64,000 nucleotides of DNA, from contig JADILM010000005.1 of the NCBI GenBank assembly GCA_016617785.1, positions 558,001 to 622,000 on the forward strand. The letters run 5' to 3'. Under the pieces are notes generated by a model. It was not told where the DNA came from and searched no databases. It was given only the letters and a program-made list of their open reading frames with translations. This document shows positions 35,760 to 48,201 of the stretch, in pieces. The stretch is from Sporobolomyces roseus. Lineage: Eukaryota > Basidiomycota > Microbotryomycetes > Sporidiobolales > Sporidiobolaceae. The translations under genes were made by a program, and so were the position numbers. The stretch's first letter is position 1. The number at the start of each line of letters is the position of its first letter.

Positions 35760-36197
35760 GCTGGTCGACGAGAAAGTGATGAGAAGCAGAGCAAGAGAAG
35801 AAGAAAGCAGGAAAGCAGCGAGGTGGAGGGAATCGAGCCGGTTAGAGAAGAATTCGCGGCTTCGAGAGCGATTGAATAGCCGTGAATCCTTCCATAGAAT
35901 AGACCGGCGCCCACTACTCACCTTGGCAGCCGCATGGAAATGCAAGTCCACGCCGGTACAGAGGTGGGGAGAGGAAGGAATTGATTATTGGAGGAACTAA
36001 TCATCCGATGGAAGTGATCGATGTGGACTGCTTAGTCAAGCCGGCATTCGTGCCCGCCCAACAGAAGCTGTTCTCGGGCGAAGGAGCTCCATGGTTTTAG
36101 ATGGGAGTGAGAGGAAGGAAAGCAAAAGATCAAAAAAAGTTCGAAGTTGCATAGTAGCTTCTCGTCCACCACTCACACCGCTCTTGAACGCCTCCAG
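35760..36197. promoter_or_regulatory. Divergent promoter, GH3 copy b and DHR1
   Basis: A 438-bp gap between two divergent start codons. No recognised site. One promoter serves a sugar-use gene and the other a ribosome-biogenesis gene, so independent control is expected. Confidence 0.45.
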
Positions 36198-39100
36198 ATG
36201 GGTCACACAAGACCGAGATACAATCAGAAAGGAAGAGCTGTACAGAGACAGTCCGGCAAACGCAAACTTCAAGAAGTAGATGATAGTAATGCAGAGATAC
36301 TCGATACTGAGGTCAGGGAGAAGCGTAGGGCAGAGGTCAGTCAACTTCTAATAGCTCAGAAGAGCTCCCAGGTGTTCATCCCAAGTTCAAAACGAGTTGC
36401 GCGAGGTGGAAGAAGATTCAAGGTTGAAGGATTTCGATGAAGGCTTCTCACGAGCTAGCTACAGCACATGAGGTACTTAGGGAGTATACAAAGATGGCGA
36501 AAGTTGTTGTGAAGCTTTACGACGCTCAACAAGAGACCCACAACGCAGATGAGCTGACACTTCGCACCGTTTTCCCTTTTTATAGCTACTCGCCGCAAGA
36601 TCCATTGCAGAACTACCCAAGATGTCTAGCAAGAAGAAGAAGCGACTCGATAACTACATCAACGCCAAGCTAAAGAAGGAAGAACGAAAAGAATTGATCG
36701 CTTCCCTCGCGTGAGTTCTCAATCTCTCCCAATTCCGAACGAAGCCCCCTCTAACCCAGCGTAATTCTTAGACAAACACAAACACAAAATCTCGAGTTCA
36801 AGTCATCTGCTACCCTCGGTTCGAAACAGTTCAAATCGCAAGCCGACAAGCTCAAACATTCAGCTGCAGTCGAAGATGGACGACGAGTTCGAGCTCGCAA
36901 GATTCTCGACAAGGCCACCGCGGGAAAGAGTAACCTCAGTGATGAAGAAGAGGGAGGAGAGGAAGATGTCGAGATGGAGGATGACGAGGAGGATGCGACC
37001 GAGACTCCACTCGAAAGGGAAATCGTTCGACCGAATCAAGCCCTCGCACTCAGCACTGCAAACGACAACACTCGAAAGAAGCCTCCACCATTCAACGCCT
37101 CCGGATCTCTCGGCGTAGAGGACGTGACCTCTGCACCTATCGCCTCGACTTCGAAATCTTCCCTTCCTTCTACCTCAACCGCTCCTCCTTCAGTCGGAAG
37201 TGGACTCGCTGCAGGAGCAACGGTGACCGTCGTAAAGCGTCAGAAGAAGGAACGAGGCAGAATGAGGGAGCTCATCGGGGCTGTTGGAAAAGGAAAGGGG
37301 AAAGGAAAAGCGAAGGAGGTCGAACCCGAGGAAGAGAGTGATTTCGATAGTTCGGATTCGGGCGAAGATGAGGAAGACGAAGGAGAAGAGGCGGGAGAAG
37401 ACAGTGATGCGGAATCATGGCATGGAATTGAAGGAGAGGAGGGAGGAAATGAGGGAGGCGATGGTCAGGAGGACGAAATGGGCTCTGGAAGTGATGAGGA
37501 AGATAGTGAGGGAGAGTCAGGCGAGGAAGAGGAAGAGGAAGAGGAAGAGGAGGAAGGACCGAAACCGAAACGAGTCAAAGGGTCGTTTCAAGCCTGGGCT
37601 GAATCTCAAGTTCTCGCTGCTGCTGGTATGGAGGGAGACGAGCCTCAACATCCGACAGACAACGACGATGGAACGTACAAACCACTCTTGCCAGCTGGAT
37701 CTGGGTTCAAGAACAAGGCTGATCCCGAAGGACTCACTGGACCTCTCGGTGCGACGATTCCCAAGAACGAATTACCGACATTACCTCCTCAACGGACAAC
37801 GAATGTGCCCGTTGAGAGGACGGAGGAAATCGCTGCGTCGAGAATGGAATTGCCGATCGTCAAGGAGGAGGATCGAATTATGGAGGCGATTCGAGGGAAT
37901 GCAGTGACCGTACTTTGCGGAGAAACTGGTTCGGGAAAGACTACGCAGATTGGACAATTCTTGTGGGAGGCCGGATTTGGTGATCCATCAAGTGGTGAGT
38001 AGAAGGGACTGTTCTATCCTTGACTTTCCGCTGAACTGATTTGTACTTGCTCTCCGCTCGCAGACAATCCTGGAATGGTCGCCATCACTCAACCTCGACG
38101 AGTCGCTGCACTTTCAACCTCTCAACGAGTGCGAGAAGAACTGTGCCTTCCTGCCAATACTTCCCTCGTCGCTCACAGAATACGATACTCTTCGACCGCC
38201 TCGCCAAGTACGAAATTAGTCTTCATGACGGACGGTGTCCTACTACGAGAGCTCGCTGCCGACTTCTTACTAAGCAAATATAGTGTTGTCGTCATCGATG
38301 AGGCACACGAACGAGGAGTCAACACGGATGTTCTGATCGGTGTTTTGAGTCGAGTTGCAAAGTTGAGAGAATCTCAGTGGAAGAGTGGGAAGAAGGGAGC
38401 AAAGGTGAGTCAATTGCAACCCTCGCAAGCTGTTGTGGTAACTAACGACCTTCGCTCTCAGCCTCTTCGTCTTATCATCATGTCTGCGACTCTCCGAGTT
38501 TCGGATTTCTCTGAGAACCCGACTCTCTTCCCGAATCCTCCTCCAGTCCTTCACGTTACCGCTCGTCAACATCCCGTTACGATTCACTTTGCCCGCAAGA
38601 CTCAACACGACTACATCAATCAAGCGTACAAGAAGGTTTCAAGGATTCACACTCGTCTACCCGCTGGAGGTGTTCTCGTCTTCTGCACTGGTCAGAACGA
38701 GATCATCTCGCTCGTCAAGAAGCTGGAGAAGAAGTTTGGACCGAAAGCTATCGCAGCGAGAAAGGAGCGGTTGAAGCAGGCGTCGATTCGATCAAAGTTC
38801 AGCTCTTCACAAGCCGACGAGGCGGAATTGGACGAAGAGGTTGCTGCCAAGCTGGGTGGAAAGGCTGACTGTGAGTCTATAGACATCTCTTAAGAGAGTC
38901 CTAGCAGCTGATCTTATTCGTATTGAACAGTCGGAGACGATCTCGAGGCGGAAGAAGTCGAACTCGGCGAAGATAAAGATCTAGCAGCTGATGTCGACGA
39001 TGGAGTCTACGATGACAACGATGATGAAGCGCTCGAATCGGATGATGAAGATGAAGACGACGCTTTGAAGGGAATCGATATGGAGGAAGATAGTGAAGGT

Positions 39101-40945
39101 AAGTTTTCTCGCACATCTCGTCGCTTATTCTACCTGCGCTCACCCTCTCTATCCCCCTCGCAGAACCGCTTCACATCCTTCCTCTGTACTCTTTGCTTCC
39201 TACCGAGAAGCAGATGAAGGTCTTCGCCGAACCTCCTGCTGGACATCGTCTCGTCGTTATCGCAACGAACGTCGCTGAGACTGCCATCACGATCCCGAAC
39301 ATCAAGTATGTTGTTGATACTGGTCGAGCGAAAGAGGTGAGTATCCTGGCTTTGCATCGAGTACGCGAAGGATTACTGATCCTCTCCGAAATTAGCGAAA
39401 ATACGATCATGCGAGCGGCATCCAATCTTTCGAAGTCGACTGGATCTCGAAAGCTTCTGCATCTCAACGAGCAGGTCGTGCAGGTCGAACAGGTCCTGGA
39501 CACTGCTACCGACTCTACTCCTCTGCCGTCTTCGAGAACCACTTCGACCAACACACGAAACCTGAAATCCTCCGAATGCCTATCGAAGGTATCGTCCTTA
39601 CGATGAAGAGCATGAACATCGACTCTGTGGCCAACTTCCCTTTCCCGACTCCTCCAGATCGAGACAGTCTTCGCCGAGCAGAAAAGACGTTGGTCAATCT
39701 CGCAGCTCTCGAAGCAGTCGACAACGCATCGAAAGTCGGAGGCAAGATTACGGATCTTGGTCGCTCGATGGCTCTCTTCCCTCTCTCGCCGAGGTTCTCC
39801 AAGATGATCGTGACTGGACAACAGCATGGTTGTTTACCTTACGTTATCGCCGTCGTTTGCGCTCTTTCCGTTGGAGACCCTTTCTTACGAGAAGCGAACC
39901 TTGGGGACGACGACGACGAGACACCCGACCTCGAACAGGAGAAGGCTTTGACGGCATCCGAGATTCGACACATCCGAGATCCCGATGTTCGAGCGAAGGA
40001 GGAACGCAAAGTGATTCGAAAAGCTTTCTTCGGAGTACAACAACGTTACGCTGCTCTCGGAAAGGGTATGAGCGATGTCTTCAAGATGTTGAGTGTCGTC
40101 GGCGCTTACGAATATGAGGCCGGACGAGACTCGTTCTGTGAAGCAAACTTTGTTCGAATCAAGGTGAGCCATTCCAGAACTTCTTTGCTCGGAAGTACCT
40201 GTCTGACCATTTCTCGCATTGTTGCAGGCCATGCAAGAGATCCACAAGCTACGAATGCAAATCAGTCGTATCGTGCAATCGACTTTCCCTGGCATCGATG
40301 CAGGTTTCGTGCCAAAACTCGCTCCTCCAAACGAAACTCAGGTAAGCGTCTCTTCACAATCTCCTCTATTGCAATTTGCTGATCGCCCTGATCTCTACAG
40401 CTCAAGGTTCTTCGACAACTCATCACTTCCGCCTTTATCGATCAAATCGCTATTCGAAAAGACATCGCCGACAAAGCGAGTAACGTTTCCTACCACAAAG
40501 TCGCTTCGACACGCGGCATTCCCTATCGTTCATTCGGGATCGAGGAGGATCTCTTCATTCATCCTTCGTCAAACCTGTTCCATGGTTCACCTCCCGAATT
40601 CATCGTCTATCAAGAACTGCATCGAACTCACAAAGTCTGGCTTAAATGTATGTTGCTCCTTTCTCTGACTACTTCTGTCATCATCGTTAACACAGATTGC
40701 TATATGTAGCTCTCACCAAGATCAATCCAGCTTGGATCCCAGTTCTCGGTCGACCAATGTGCACATTCTCGAAACCCATCGAAACTCCCGCTCAAGCTCT
40801 CGCTGCCAAAGCTGCAACAAGCGGGACCAATAGTGATACGAGAACGATCTTTGTCGTTCCTCGATTCGGACCTGGTACGGGAATCGAACTGAAACCGGTT
40901 CAGATGCAGCAGAAATTGGTTAACGGTAGATGGGTACTCGCTTAG
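36198..40945 (+). CDS. DHR1: DEAH-box RNA helicase Dhr1/DHX37
   Basis: Eleven exons (36198-36335, 36586-36710, 36772-37994, 38064-38404, 38462-38870, 38931-39098, 39164-39336, 39396-40163, 40228-40341, 40401-40647, 40710-40945) join in frame to 1313 residues. I chose [13 protein letters not shown] as the start because DHX37 proteins begin with this RYN-KGR pattern and SNAEIL follows; a later Met at [13 protein letters not shown] would drop it. Helicase motifs: [62 protein letters not shown]. The C-terminal part has the HA2/OB blocks ([19 protein letters not shown]). A run of Glu/Asp precedes the helicase core. Dhr1 unwinds U3 snoRNA from pre-18S rRNA in the nucleolus. The first intron (36336-36585) is the least certain and might hide another small exon. 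Confidence 0.93.
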
Positions 40946-41383
40946 AAATGCAATCACCTATCTGCTACTGGCCATTAACTATTCTGATGGTGCTAGACGA
41001 CTTATTCGCGAAGCGTCGCCTGCCTTCAATTGCAGTCGAATCGGTGTAGAGAAGAAGAACTTGCGAATCGAACGAGAAAGCTTTGCGGTGTAATTCGACT
41101 AGATTTGACTGTGAGTCTTTCTCAGTCGATAGCGAGCGGTTACAGCATCACGGCGAGAGATCGCCTCGAAGGATTCTTGCGAAACAGCGAAACCTCGCTT
41201 TCCTCCTTCCCCCGCACCACTCTTTCGGGTTCGAACTCGGCGCAAGCTATCCACACCACCTCTATCAGTACATCCGCGAGATCAGTCTCGGCTGATCCCC
41301 TCGACCTGCACCTCTCCCTCTTCCCATCTCCCACCCTTCAACATTCCTCCAACATCGCTTCTCAGAGCTCTCGGTAGCTCTCT
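40946..41383. other. Intergen between DHR1 and the O-fucosyltransferase-like gene
   Basis: 438 bp with the downstream gene's promoter and a Ser-rich chance open frame. No gene supported. Confidence 0.45.
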
Positions 41384-43400
41384 ATGAGCTCGCAATATCA
41401 GCCACTAGGCCACAACCCTCCGGGCAGACGGCGGTCACTCCTCGTCCAGCTCACTCGTTCCAAAGTTGTAATCGGGATTGCGTTGCTCCTCTTCCTCACC
41501 ACCTTAGCGAGTCATCAAGGACGGACAGCAGCTCAGACGGGAATTGAGAAAGTGAAGAAGTATGGACAGCGTATCGGCGGTTCGATGAAAGGAGAGGATG
41601 ATGGAGTTTTCGTTCAACTTCGGAAGGAAGAGCTGTTAGAATTGGTCGGACGGAATCCTCGATACTTGACGATGGACGGCTGGGCTACTTATGGCTTTAA
41701 GTGAGTCGAAGAGGATTCCGTATCGTCAATTTTGCGAGTCTGCTGATGCGGTGATCTCTGCGCGTCTCAGCAATCGACGATACATGATCGAATCGCAATT
41801 ATTGCTCGCGAAGACGACTGGGAGGATACCTGTGATACCTGATGCGGTCTGGGCGAGAAGCTGTGCGGTCGAGGTGTGAGCCTTGATTCACTTTTCTCAC
41901 CTTGCGAAATCGAAGCTAACCGTTTTCGCCGTGTTTGCAGTCAGACTTGCGCCGACAATGCTCTGATCTACCTCGAGCATCGTAATGAACATCAAGAGAT
42001 GCTGGCTTCAACATGGAACGAACCTGGTCGAGCCTACAAGTTGGGATTAGAGGTGAGCCTCTTCCCTTTTCAGCTTGATCGACCTTCGAGGACTCGAGAG
42101 CTGAAGGCGGACAATTGATCGCAGCACTTTATCGATCTGAATCACCTGCGCAAGACTTATGGACCTCTATTGACCTACTCGGAATACTTCGCTCTTTACG
42201 ACATTCCCCCTTCTTCCCTCGACGAATCGCTTCGATGGAACGCGACCGGCTACAATCCAGCCGGGTTGACGACTGTCACACTATCCGAAACTATCTTCCA
42301 GAACTCAAGCTTCATTCGAACGGATCGACCGCCAACAGAGCGAATCGTCGAAACTACATCCGGAGATACAGCGTTATTCAGCAAGGCACTGATCGACGAA
42401 GCCCTTTCGGGAAGAGTAGCTTGGCCGTTGCCTCGAGTACGAGAGGAGTTTGAGCGGAAAGGAGTACCGATCGAGATGGACGAAGAGGAATTGCTGAGTC
42501 GATTGGAGAGACTCGGCTATGTTCCGCTCTATACCTATAGCGATGAGTAATCCAGCTCAACTCTCACTCCTGTACTATCTGAGCTGACGCCCTCCGCTTC
42601 GCAGAGTCTTGATGAACAAAGCGCTCTCTCGACCGACCGTCGAAATCGCTCTTCGCTCCAAGACCCAAGCTCTCACCACGACACTGTCCTCCCCACCTTA
42701 CAACAACGCTTCGATCGTCTACCTTCAAGGCAACCTGCACGATCAGCGCAAACCTGGATCTGTCTACTTCTCGACGCAAAAAGCTCGAGAAGATTTCACC
42801 GAAATGGTAGTTGGCGGGATTCGAGCTCCGAACCGAATCAGAATCGTAGGAGAACGGATAGCAAAGAGAATGGAGGAGAAGGTGGAAGGGAGAAGATGGG
42901 TTTCTGCACATTTGAGGAGGGGTGATTTTGTGGGAATCGCTTGGAGTCCTTCGAAGGACGCAGATGTGCACTTCAACAAGACTCGAGCGGCATTGGATGA
43001 GGGAGTCAAAGTGTTGGCAGAACATTATGAGGATCGTTTGCCGAAATCGAATGATCCGTAAGCTCAACTCTTTCGCCTGCACTATGTTCGCATTCACTGA
43101 TCTTTCGATTCTCATAGGTTCTACCTCGCGACAGATGAATCGAACTCGACTTATCTCGACCACTATCGATCAGCTGGAGCAGTGTTGCTTTCAGATCTAC
43201 TCCTCCCCTCCGATTTGGACTACCTCGGTCCAATCTCTTCCTACAACGACATACTCGCTCTCGTCGAACAGCAAGTTCTAGCTAGGAGTGATTTCTTCGC
43301 GGGTAGTGAGCTGAGCTCGACAACTGGAGGTGCAGTGAACGTGAGAACGGGTTTAGGAAAGGAAGAATGGAGTTGGAATATCGTTAAAAGAGATGCATAG
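41384..43400 (+). CDS. Type II membrane O-fucosyltransferase-like protein
   Basis: Six exons (41384-41700, 41771-41875, 41941-42052, 42125-42546, 42605-43057, 43118-43400) give 563 residues. A short basic cytoplasmic N terminus (GRRRSLLVQLTRSK) precedes one membrane span (VVIGIALLLFLTTLA), the layout of a Golgi type II enzyme. The lumenal part has YLTMDGWATYGFNNRRYMIE, LLLAKTTGRIPVIPDAVWARSC, HLRRGDF and a Ser/Thr/Asp-rich YLATDESN segment, which match the fungal GDP-fucose O-fucosyltransferase group; the Arg of HLRRGDF would contact the nucleotide sugar. The donor might be GDP-mannose or GDP-fucose. The acceptor is unknown. Splice phases all agree. Function is inferred from fold-level motifs only. 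Confidence 0.8.
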
Positions 43401-43653
43401 CTTTCTCCGTGGTTCTGTACCGTGTTGTTGTACTGCTACACCTTCCACAATATCTTGCGGTCTTACAACTTTGAGGTGAAATTTTTTTCATCTGTTTGTT
43501 TGTTTTTGGTGGTCTGTGCGAAGAGTCTCTCCTATTTCTCAAAACAAGGGTGACTTCAATCTCTCTCTTCTCTTCCCTTCTTCTCTCTCTCTCTCTCTCT
43601 CTTTCCCACTTCACAACCTCACCAACTCACTCACAACCTCACCAAGATACAAG
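43401..43653. promoter_or_regulatory. Promoter/5' leader of the RRM-helicase gene
   Basis: 253 bp, pyrimidine-rich close to the start codon, with the CT microsatellite listed separately. Confidence 0.45.
43582..43603 (+). repeat. (CT)n microsatellite in the 5' leader
   Basis: An uninterrupted run of about eleven CT repeats lies 50 bp before the start codon of the RRM-helicase gene, inside a longer pyrimidine tract. Confidence 0.9.
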
Positions 43654-46600
43654 ATGGATTGGGGTAAGTTCCCTCTGACTCTGTCTAAACCCATTCATTC
43701 ATCTCAGCTAACCCACTCTACTCTTCCTTTTGCCGCTCGCCCACTTTTCCCTTTCTCGTCTCTAGGTACGCCAGCTACGACCTCACCGGACGACAACGAC
43801 TCTAATGTGCAACAAGAAGGAGGAGGAGATAGTTGGGGTTCTTCAGGAGGAGGAAACAACTCTTCTTCAGGAGGTGGAGGATGGGGAGAAGGAGGAGGGA
43901 ATAGTTCTACTCCAGCTTCATACGGTGACACTTCTGCCGACTCTGGAGAACCACGCACAGTTTTCGTCGGACAACTCTCTTGGAACGTCGACAACGATTG
44001 GCTCGAATCTGAATTCGCAGAATGTGGTTCAATCGTCTCTGCTCGAGTAGTCATGGATCGTGAGACGGGTAGGTCGAGGGGATTCGGGTATGTCGAATTT
44101 GCGACGAGTGAGGAAGCTACGAAAGCTTTGGAATTCAATGGGAAAGACGTCGATGGGAGGAATATCAAGGTTGATTTGTCCCTACCTAGACCTCCGAGAG
44201 GTGAGGTTGGAGGAGGGGGATACGGTGGAGGTGGAGAGGGAGGAGGAATGAGAGGTGGAAGAAGTGGAGGAGGAGGAAGAGGTGGTTTCGCCGGATCTGG
44301 CGATAGAAGTAAGTCTCGATACTTTCGACTTCTCTCTTTAGCTTATTCATCGTCGCTAACTTACCTTCCGACGCTTCATAGACGAGACTGGATACAACCC
44401 TTTCGATCGTGGAGGAGACGGTAAGGTTTTCGAGGGTTGTGAATCAATTCAAGCTTTTGACTGATTCAACCATTTCTCTACTTCACAGATGCTTCTGGAG
44501 GTAACGACGCTGGATATGGAGGTCGTCTCGGTCCAGGAGTCTCTCGTCCTTCTCGTGGAGGTTTCGACGGAGGTAGATCTGGAGGATTCGACACTCCTCC
44601 TCAACGTGATCGAGGTTCGTCTCGCCTTGCTCTCAGCCTATGACGCTCCAAGACTGAGTGCGTAAGTCTCGTTGAACAGGTCCCTTCATGGCTGAACTCT
44701 CTCCTCCCGATTGGGATTCGATGCAACTTCCCGAATTTCAACGAGACTTCTACAAAGAACACGCAAACGTCGCTGCTCGCACTCAAGAAGAAGTCGACGA
44801 ATGGCGTGAGAAACACAAGGTCACCGTTCGAGATGGTGAAGCTCCTAAACCCGTCTTGACTTGGGGTGAAACGAAATTACCGAAGTGAGCGAAACTCGAT
44901 TTGTGCAGTCTTCTGTCATGAGCTGACTCCATTCAAGCTGATTCGCGCACAGGTATCTACTCGAGGATTACGTCGTCGAGAAAGGTTACTCAGCTCCTAC
45001 TACTGTTCAAAGTCAAGCGATTCCTATGGCTCTTTCAGGTAAAGATTTGATGTGAGTCGACACTCTCTTCGAACCTCTTCTGACTCGGCTCGGACTGACG
45101 TTTGCGTTGACCTGTCGAGCACAGCGCCATCTCTGAGACTGGATCTGGCAAGACTCTCGCCTACGCTGCTCCCGCAATGGTTCACATCGCTGCTCAACCT
45201 CCTTCAGAACGTGGAGATGGACCCAGTGAGTCGATGTCGTTTCTCAGTCTCCCTTAATGATGTTACTGAGATATCACCTTGTTTACTCACAGTCGCTCTC
45301 ATTTTGGCCCCAACGAGGGAACTCGCAACTCAGATTCTTCGTGAATGTCGAGCTCTCTCTCGTGGAGGTGAAATCAAGTCTGCTTGCGCTTACGGAGGTA
45401 CGTCTTCTCATATTCTTCTACTCTCCACGGGCGTCAGCTCACCTCTCCTTTTGACCGTGATAGGCGTTTCTCGAACGACTCAAATGATGGAGATTCAAAA
45501 TGGAGTCGACATCCTCATCGCTACCCCTGGTCGACTCCTCGATTTCCTCTCTGCTCGCGAAGTCACTCTCAAACGTTGTACCTACTTCGTACTCGATGAG
45601 GCAGACAGAATGGTTCATTTGGGATTCGAGAATGAAGTTAGACAGATCATCTCTATGATTCGACCTGATCGTCAAACTCTCATGTACGTTTCTCCGTCGC
45701 TCTTCATCGCTTCTTTGACGCAAGCTGATGGGGTTGCATTGTCGTCCAAACGTACAGGTTCAGCGCTACTTTCGAAAGAGCGGTTCGAGACATCGCTCAA
45801 GAGTTCTATCGAGATGCCGTTACGGTTCATATCGGTCTCGACGTACTCAATGCGTGTTCCAACATTGAACAAAGAGTCGAAATCACCAACAACTACACTC
45901 ACAAACTTGAACGGTACGGACTTCTCACTTCTCTTAGTCGAATCTCATCACTCGAGACTGACTGCGAATTGACTCGCTCTGTACAGCCTCGTTGGGATCC
46001 TCGTTGAAGAAGTCGCTCCGATCGATGGAAAAGCTTTGATCTTTGTCAACAAGAAAGCTTCAGCCGTCGAAGTTACCGATTTCCTTCGTTCTAAATCGAT
46101 CGAAGCTATCTCTCTTCACGGTGACAAACGTCAAGAAGAACGTGAGTATCCTCTCGTCTCTACCTCATCTCTCTCATCCCACGAGACTGATTGCGAGAAT
46201 TCTCACAGGTGATTTCGCATTGTCTGAATTCCGAGCCAACACGATTCCAGTTCTCGTAGGAACCGATGTCTGTCAACGAGGACTCGATATCCCTCAAGTA
46301 TCGATCGTCATCAATTTCGATGCTCCTCAAGACGCCGAATCTTACGTTCATCGAATTGGGAGGACTGGGAGAGCTGGGAATAAAGGAAAAGCTTTGACTT
46401 TCTTTGGATTCAGGGATGGAGGTAAGCAGCTTCTACACTCGTGTCGATTGCGAGAGCACACCTGATACGTGAATTAAATGCATAAAGACGTAGCGAGTAA
46501 GATTATCGAAGTTCTAGCTGCGAACGACGTCGAAGTTCCAGAGGATCTACAAGATCTCGCCAAAGGTTCCTGTAAGCCTCTTAACTCCTTCTCTCGCTCT

Positions 46601-47011
46601 CCGTCTCCCTCTTTTCCTCCTCTTGCCCCCCTCGTTGTCATCGTCATACTTAATGACTGATTGACACTTCTTCCTCCCTCTCTCGTTATAGCTTACTCCT
46701 CTCTCCCCGATTCCGCTTCTCCCGAATTTGAAGATACTTCCTCCTCCGATGCTCTCGCCGCTACTCCAGCATGGGGTGCCTCCGCCTGGGGAGCTTCAGG
46801 CGATGAACCTTCGAAAGAAGGCGAGGGTTCTGAATCTGGCGAAACCGTTCGTCAAGCCGGAGGAGCCGAAGATTCTGGATACCTTTCACCTGGAGGAGGT
46901 GGTGGTGGAGGGAAGGATGAGGAATTGGAGAGTTGGAAGAATGAGGAGGAATTGAGTGCGGGAGTAAAGGGGCTCGGAGTCGGAGGTGGGAATGCTCAGA
47001 GTGGTTGGTAA
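43654..47011 (+). CDS. RRM plus DEAD-box RNA helicase fusion (Dbp2/DDX5-like core)
   Basis: A multi-exon gene starting MDWG then TPATTSPDD. Order of domains: Gly/Ser/Trp-rich start; one RRM with RNP2 VFVGQLSW and RNP1 RGFGYVEF, nucleolin-like; a Gly/Arg-rich linker; then a DEAD helicase core. Core motifs: [46 protein letters not shown]. The sequence [22 protein letters not shown] before the Q motif resembles the Dbp2/DDX5 N-flank. The C-terminal tail is acidic and Gly/Trp-rich and ends NAQSGW. All joining introns are short and in phase, with no stop or promoter-sized gap between the RRM and helicase parts, so I read one gene. Dbp2 relatives act in mRNP assembly and ribosome biogenesis; an attached RRM would add RNA choice. 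Retention of the first intron also stays open. Confidence 0.87.
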
Positions 47012-47345
47012 ATTAAAGTAAGGTTAAGGTTAAACCGGAGACGCTTGAGGAAAAGGAAGTGAAGAAAAAAATGCAAAGGGGAGACGGAAAATGGAGGTGA
47101 AAAACGAATATGGGTTTCTTTGATTTACTCGGTTATGGATTCAGTCTGTGCAAAACTAAACGCGGTTTCTTGATTACGAATCTTTGAAGCGAGAATGAGA
47201 GAACAGGAGCTAGCGAGAGTCAGATTCGAGAGACGGCGAGACGATTTGAGCGAAAGATATGAGAAGAATGTCGAAATCTTGCAGTTTTGTTACAGCTAAA
47301 GAGGGGGTATACAGCTAGACGACGGGGTCGAAATGCGACTGGATC
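47012..47345. other. Convergent intergen
   Basis: 334 bp between converging 3' ends of the helicase and prefoldin genes. No gene seen. Confidence 0.5.
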
Positions 47346-48130
47346 CTATTGACGCTGCTTGACGACGACTGCAAGGAGACGAGGAGACAGTCAGTGAGGG
47401 CAAATCTGAGAGCGAGACAATTGACTCACTCTTGTTGTCTTTTTGCCATTGCGAGAAGTTACGCTCCTGAATCACAGCATTGGTGGAGACGTCAGTATGC
47501 TTCGGAGGGTAGTGAATGCGAACGGTGGTAGGAGGACAAAGCAGGGAAGCGACAAACTAACCTTTTTCTTGTACTCGTTCGTCAAGGTATCCAGCACGCT
47601 CTTCAGCTGTGCATTCGTATTGGCGTGCTCATCAGTGACGCCTCAGAGCGTCGAGATGAACGGTCAAGCAAGACGCACCTGTTCGGTTTGACCCTGTAAT
47701 TGAGGCAATACATCTTTAACAGTTCTTTCAACCAACACTCCTCCTACCAACCTGAAGCATTTCCGGTCCGGGTCATTCTCAAACGCATCTTTCAACGTCT
47801 CTCCGACCAATCTAGCAACAATCGAAACTCGGGAGTTTAGCTTGCGAGAGGAGACGAGAGGGAAAGGAGAGGGAGGACGAACGTATGCTCCTCCAATTCT
47901 CGTTCGAGTTCAGTGATTTTCTATAACATGGTACCTCCTCTACGTCAGCCTCATCGGGATAGCGTAAGAGGAAGAGGAGAAGCGTACGGTGATGAGAGAT
48001 TGTAGTTCAGTTTGAGTTCTCCTGAATTGAGCAGCGATCTCTGTTCGTTCACTCTCGAGATCAGCCTAGAGCTTATAGGAGTGTATATAGAGCAGAACTG
48101 ACCTTGTTCGTTGGGTTGTTGAGATGACAT
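47346..48130 (-). CDS. GIM4: Prefoldin subunit 2
   Basis: Seven small exons (48130-48103, 48040-47988, 47920-47883, 47811-47679, 47606-47562, 47466-47430, 47368-47346) give 118 residues. The start MSSQQPNEQEIAAQF and the first helix (RRTQTELQSLIT) lead to KITELERELEEHTLV, then the signature of prefoldin 2, RKCFRLVGGVLVERTVKDVL, and a second helix (LKSVLDTLTNEYKKK). It is a beta-type subunit of the cytosolic prefoldin hexamer that passes unfolded actin and tubulin to the CCT chaperonin. Correct joining of exon 1 needs an acceptor inside what looks like a longer open frame; only that choice gives NEQEIAAQF in frame. The start codon is 71 bp from the divergent TMA22 start. Confidence 0.93.
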
Positions 48131-48201
48131 CTTTGGTTAAAGATGAAAGAGTTGACATCCAAATTCTTGCTCTCTTACCTTTCACTACTGCTCTGATTAA
48201 G
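48131..48201. promoter_or_regulatory. 71-bp shared bidirectional promoter, prefoldin 2 and TMA22
   Basis: Two divergent start codons are separated by only 71 bp, so transcription of each gene probably starts inside or very near the other's leader. The interval is pyrimidine-rich toward TMA22. Confidence 0.75.

Noticed and set aside
36147..36440. Separate small gene upstream of the helicase
   Set aside because: Its [13 protein letters not shown] segment matches the N terminus of DHX37, so it is exon 1 of DHR1, not its own gene.
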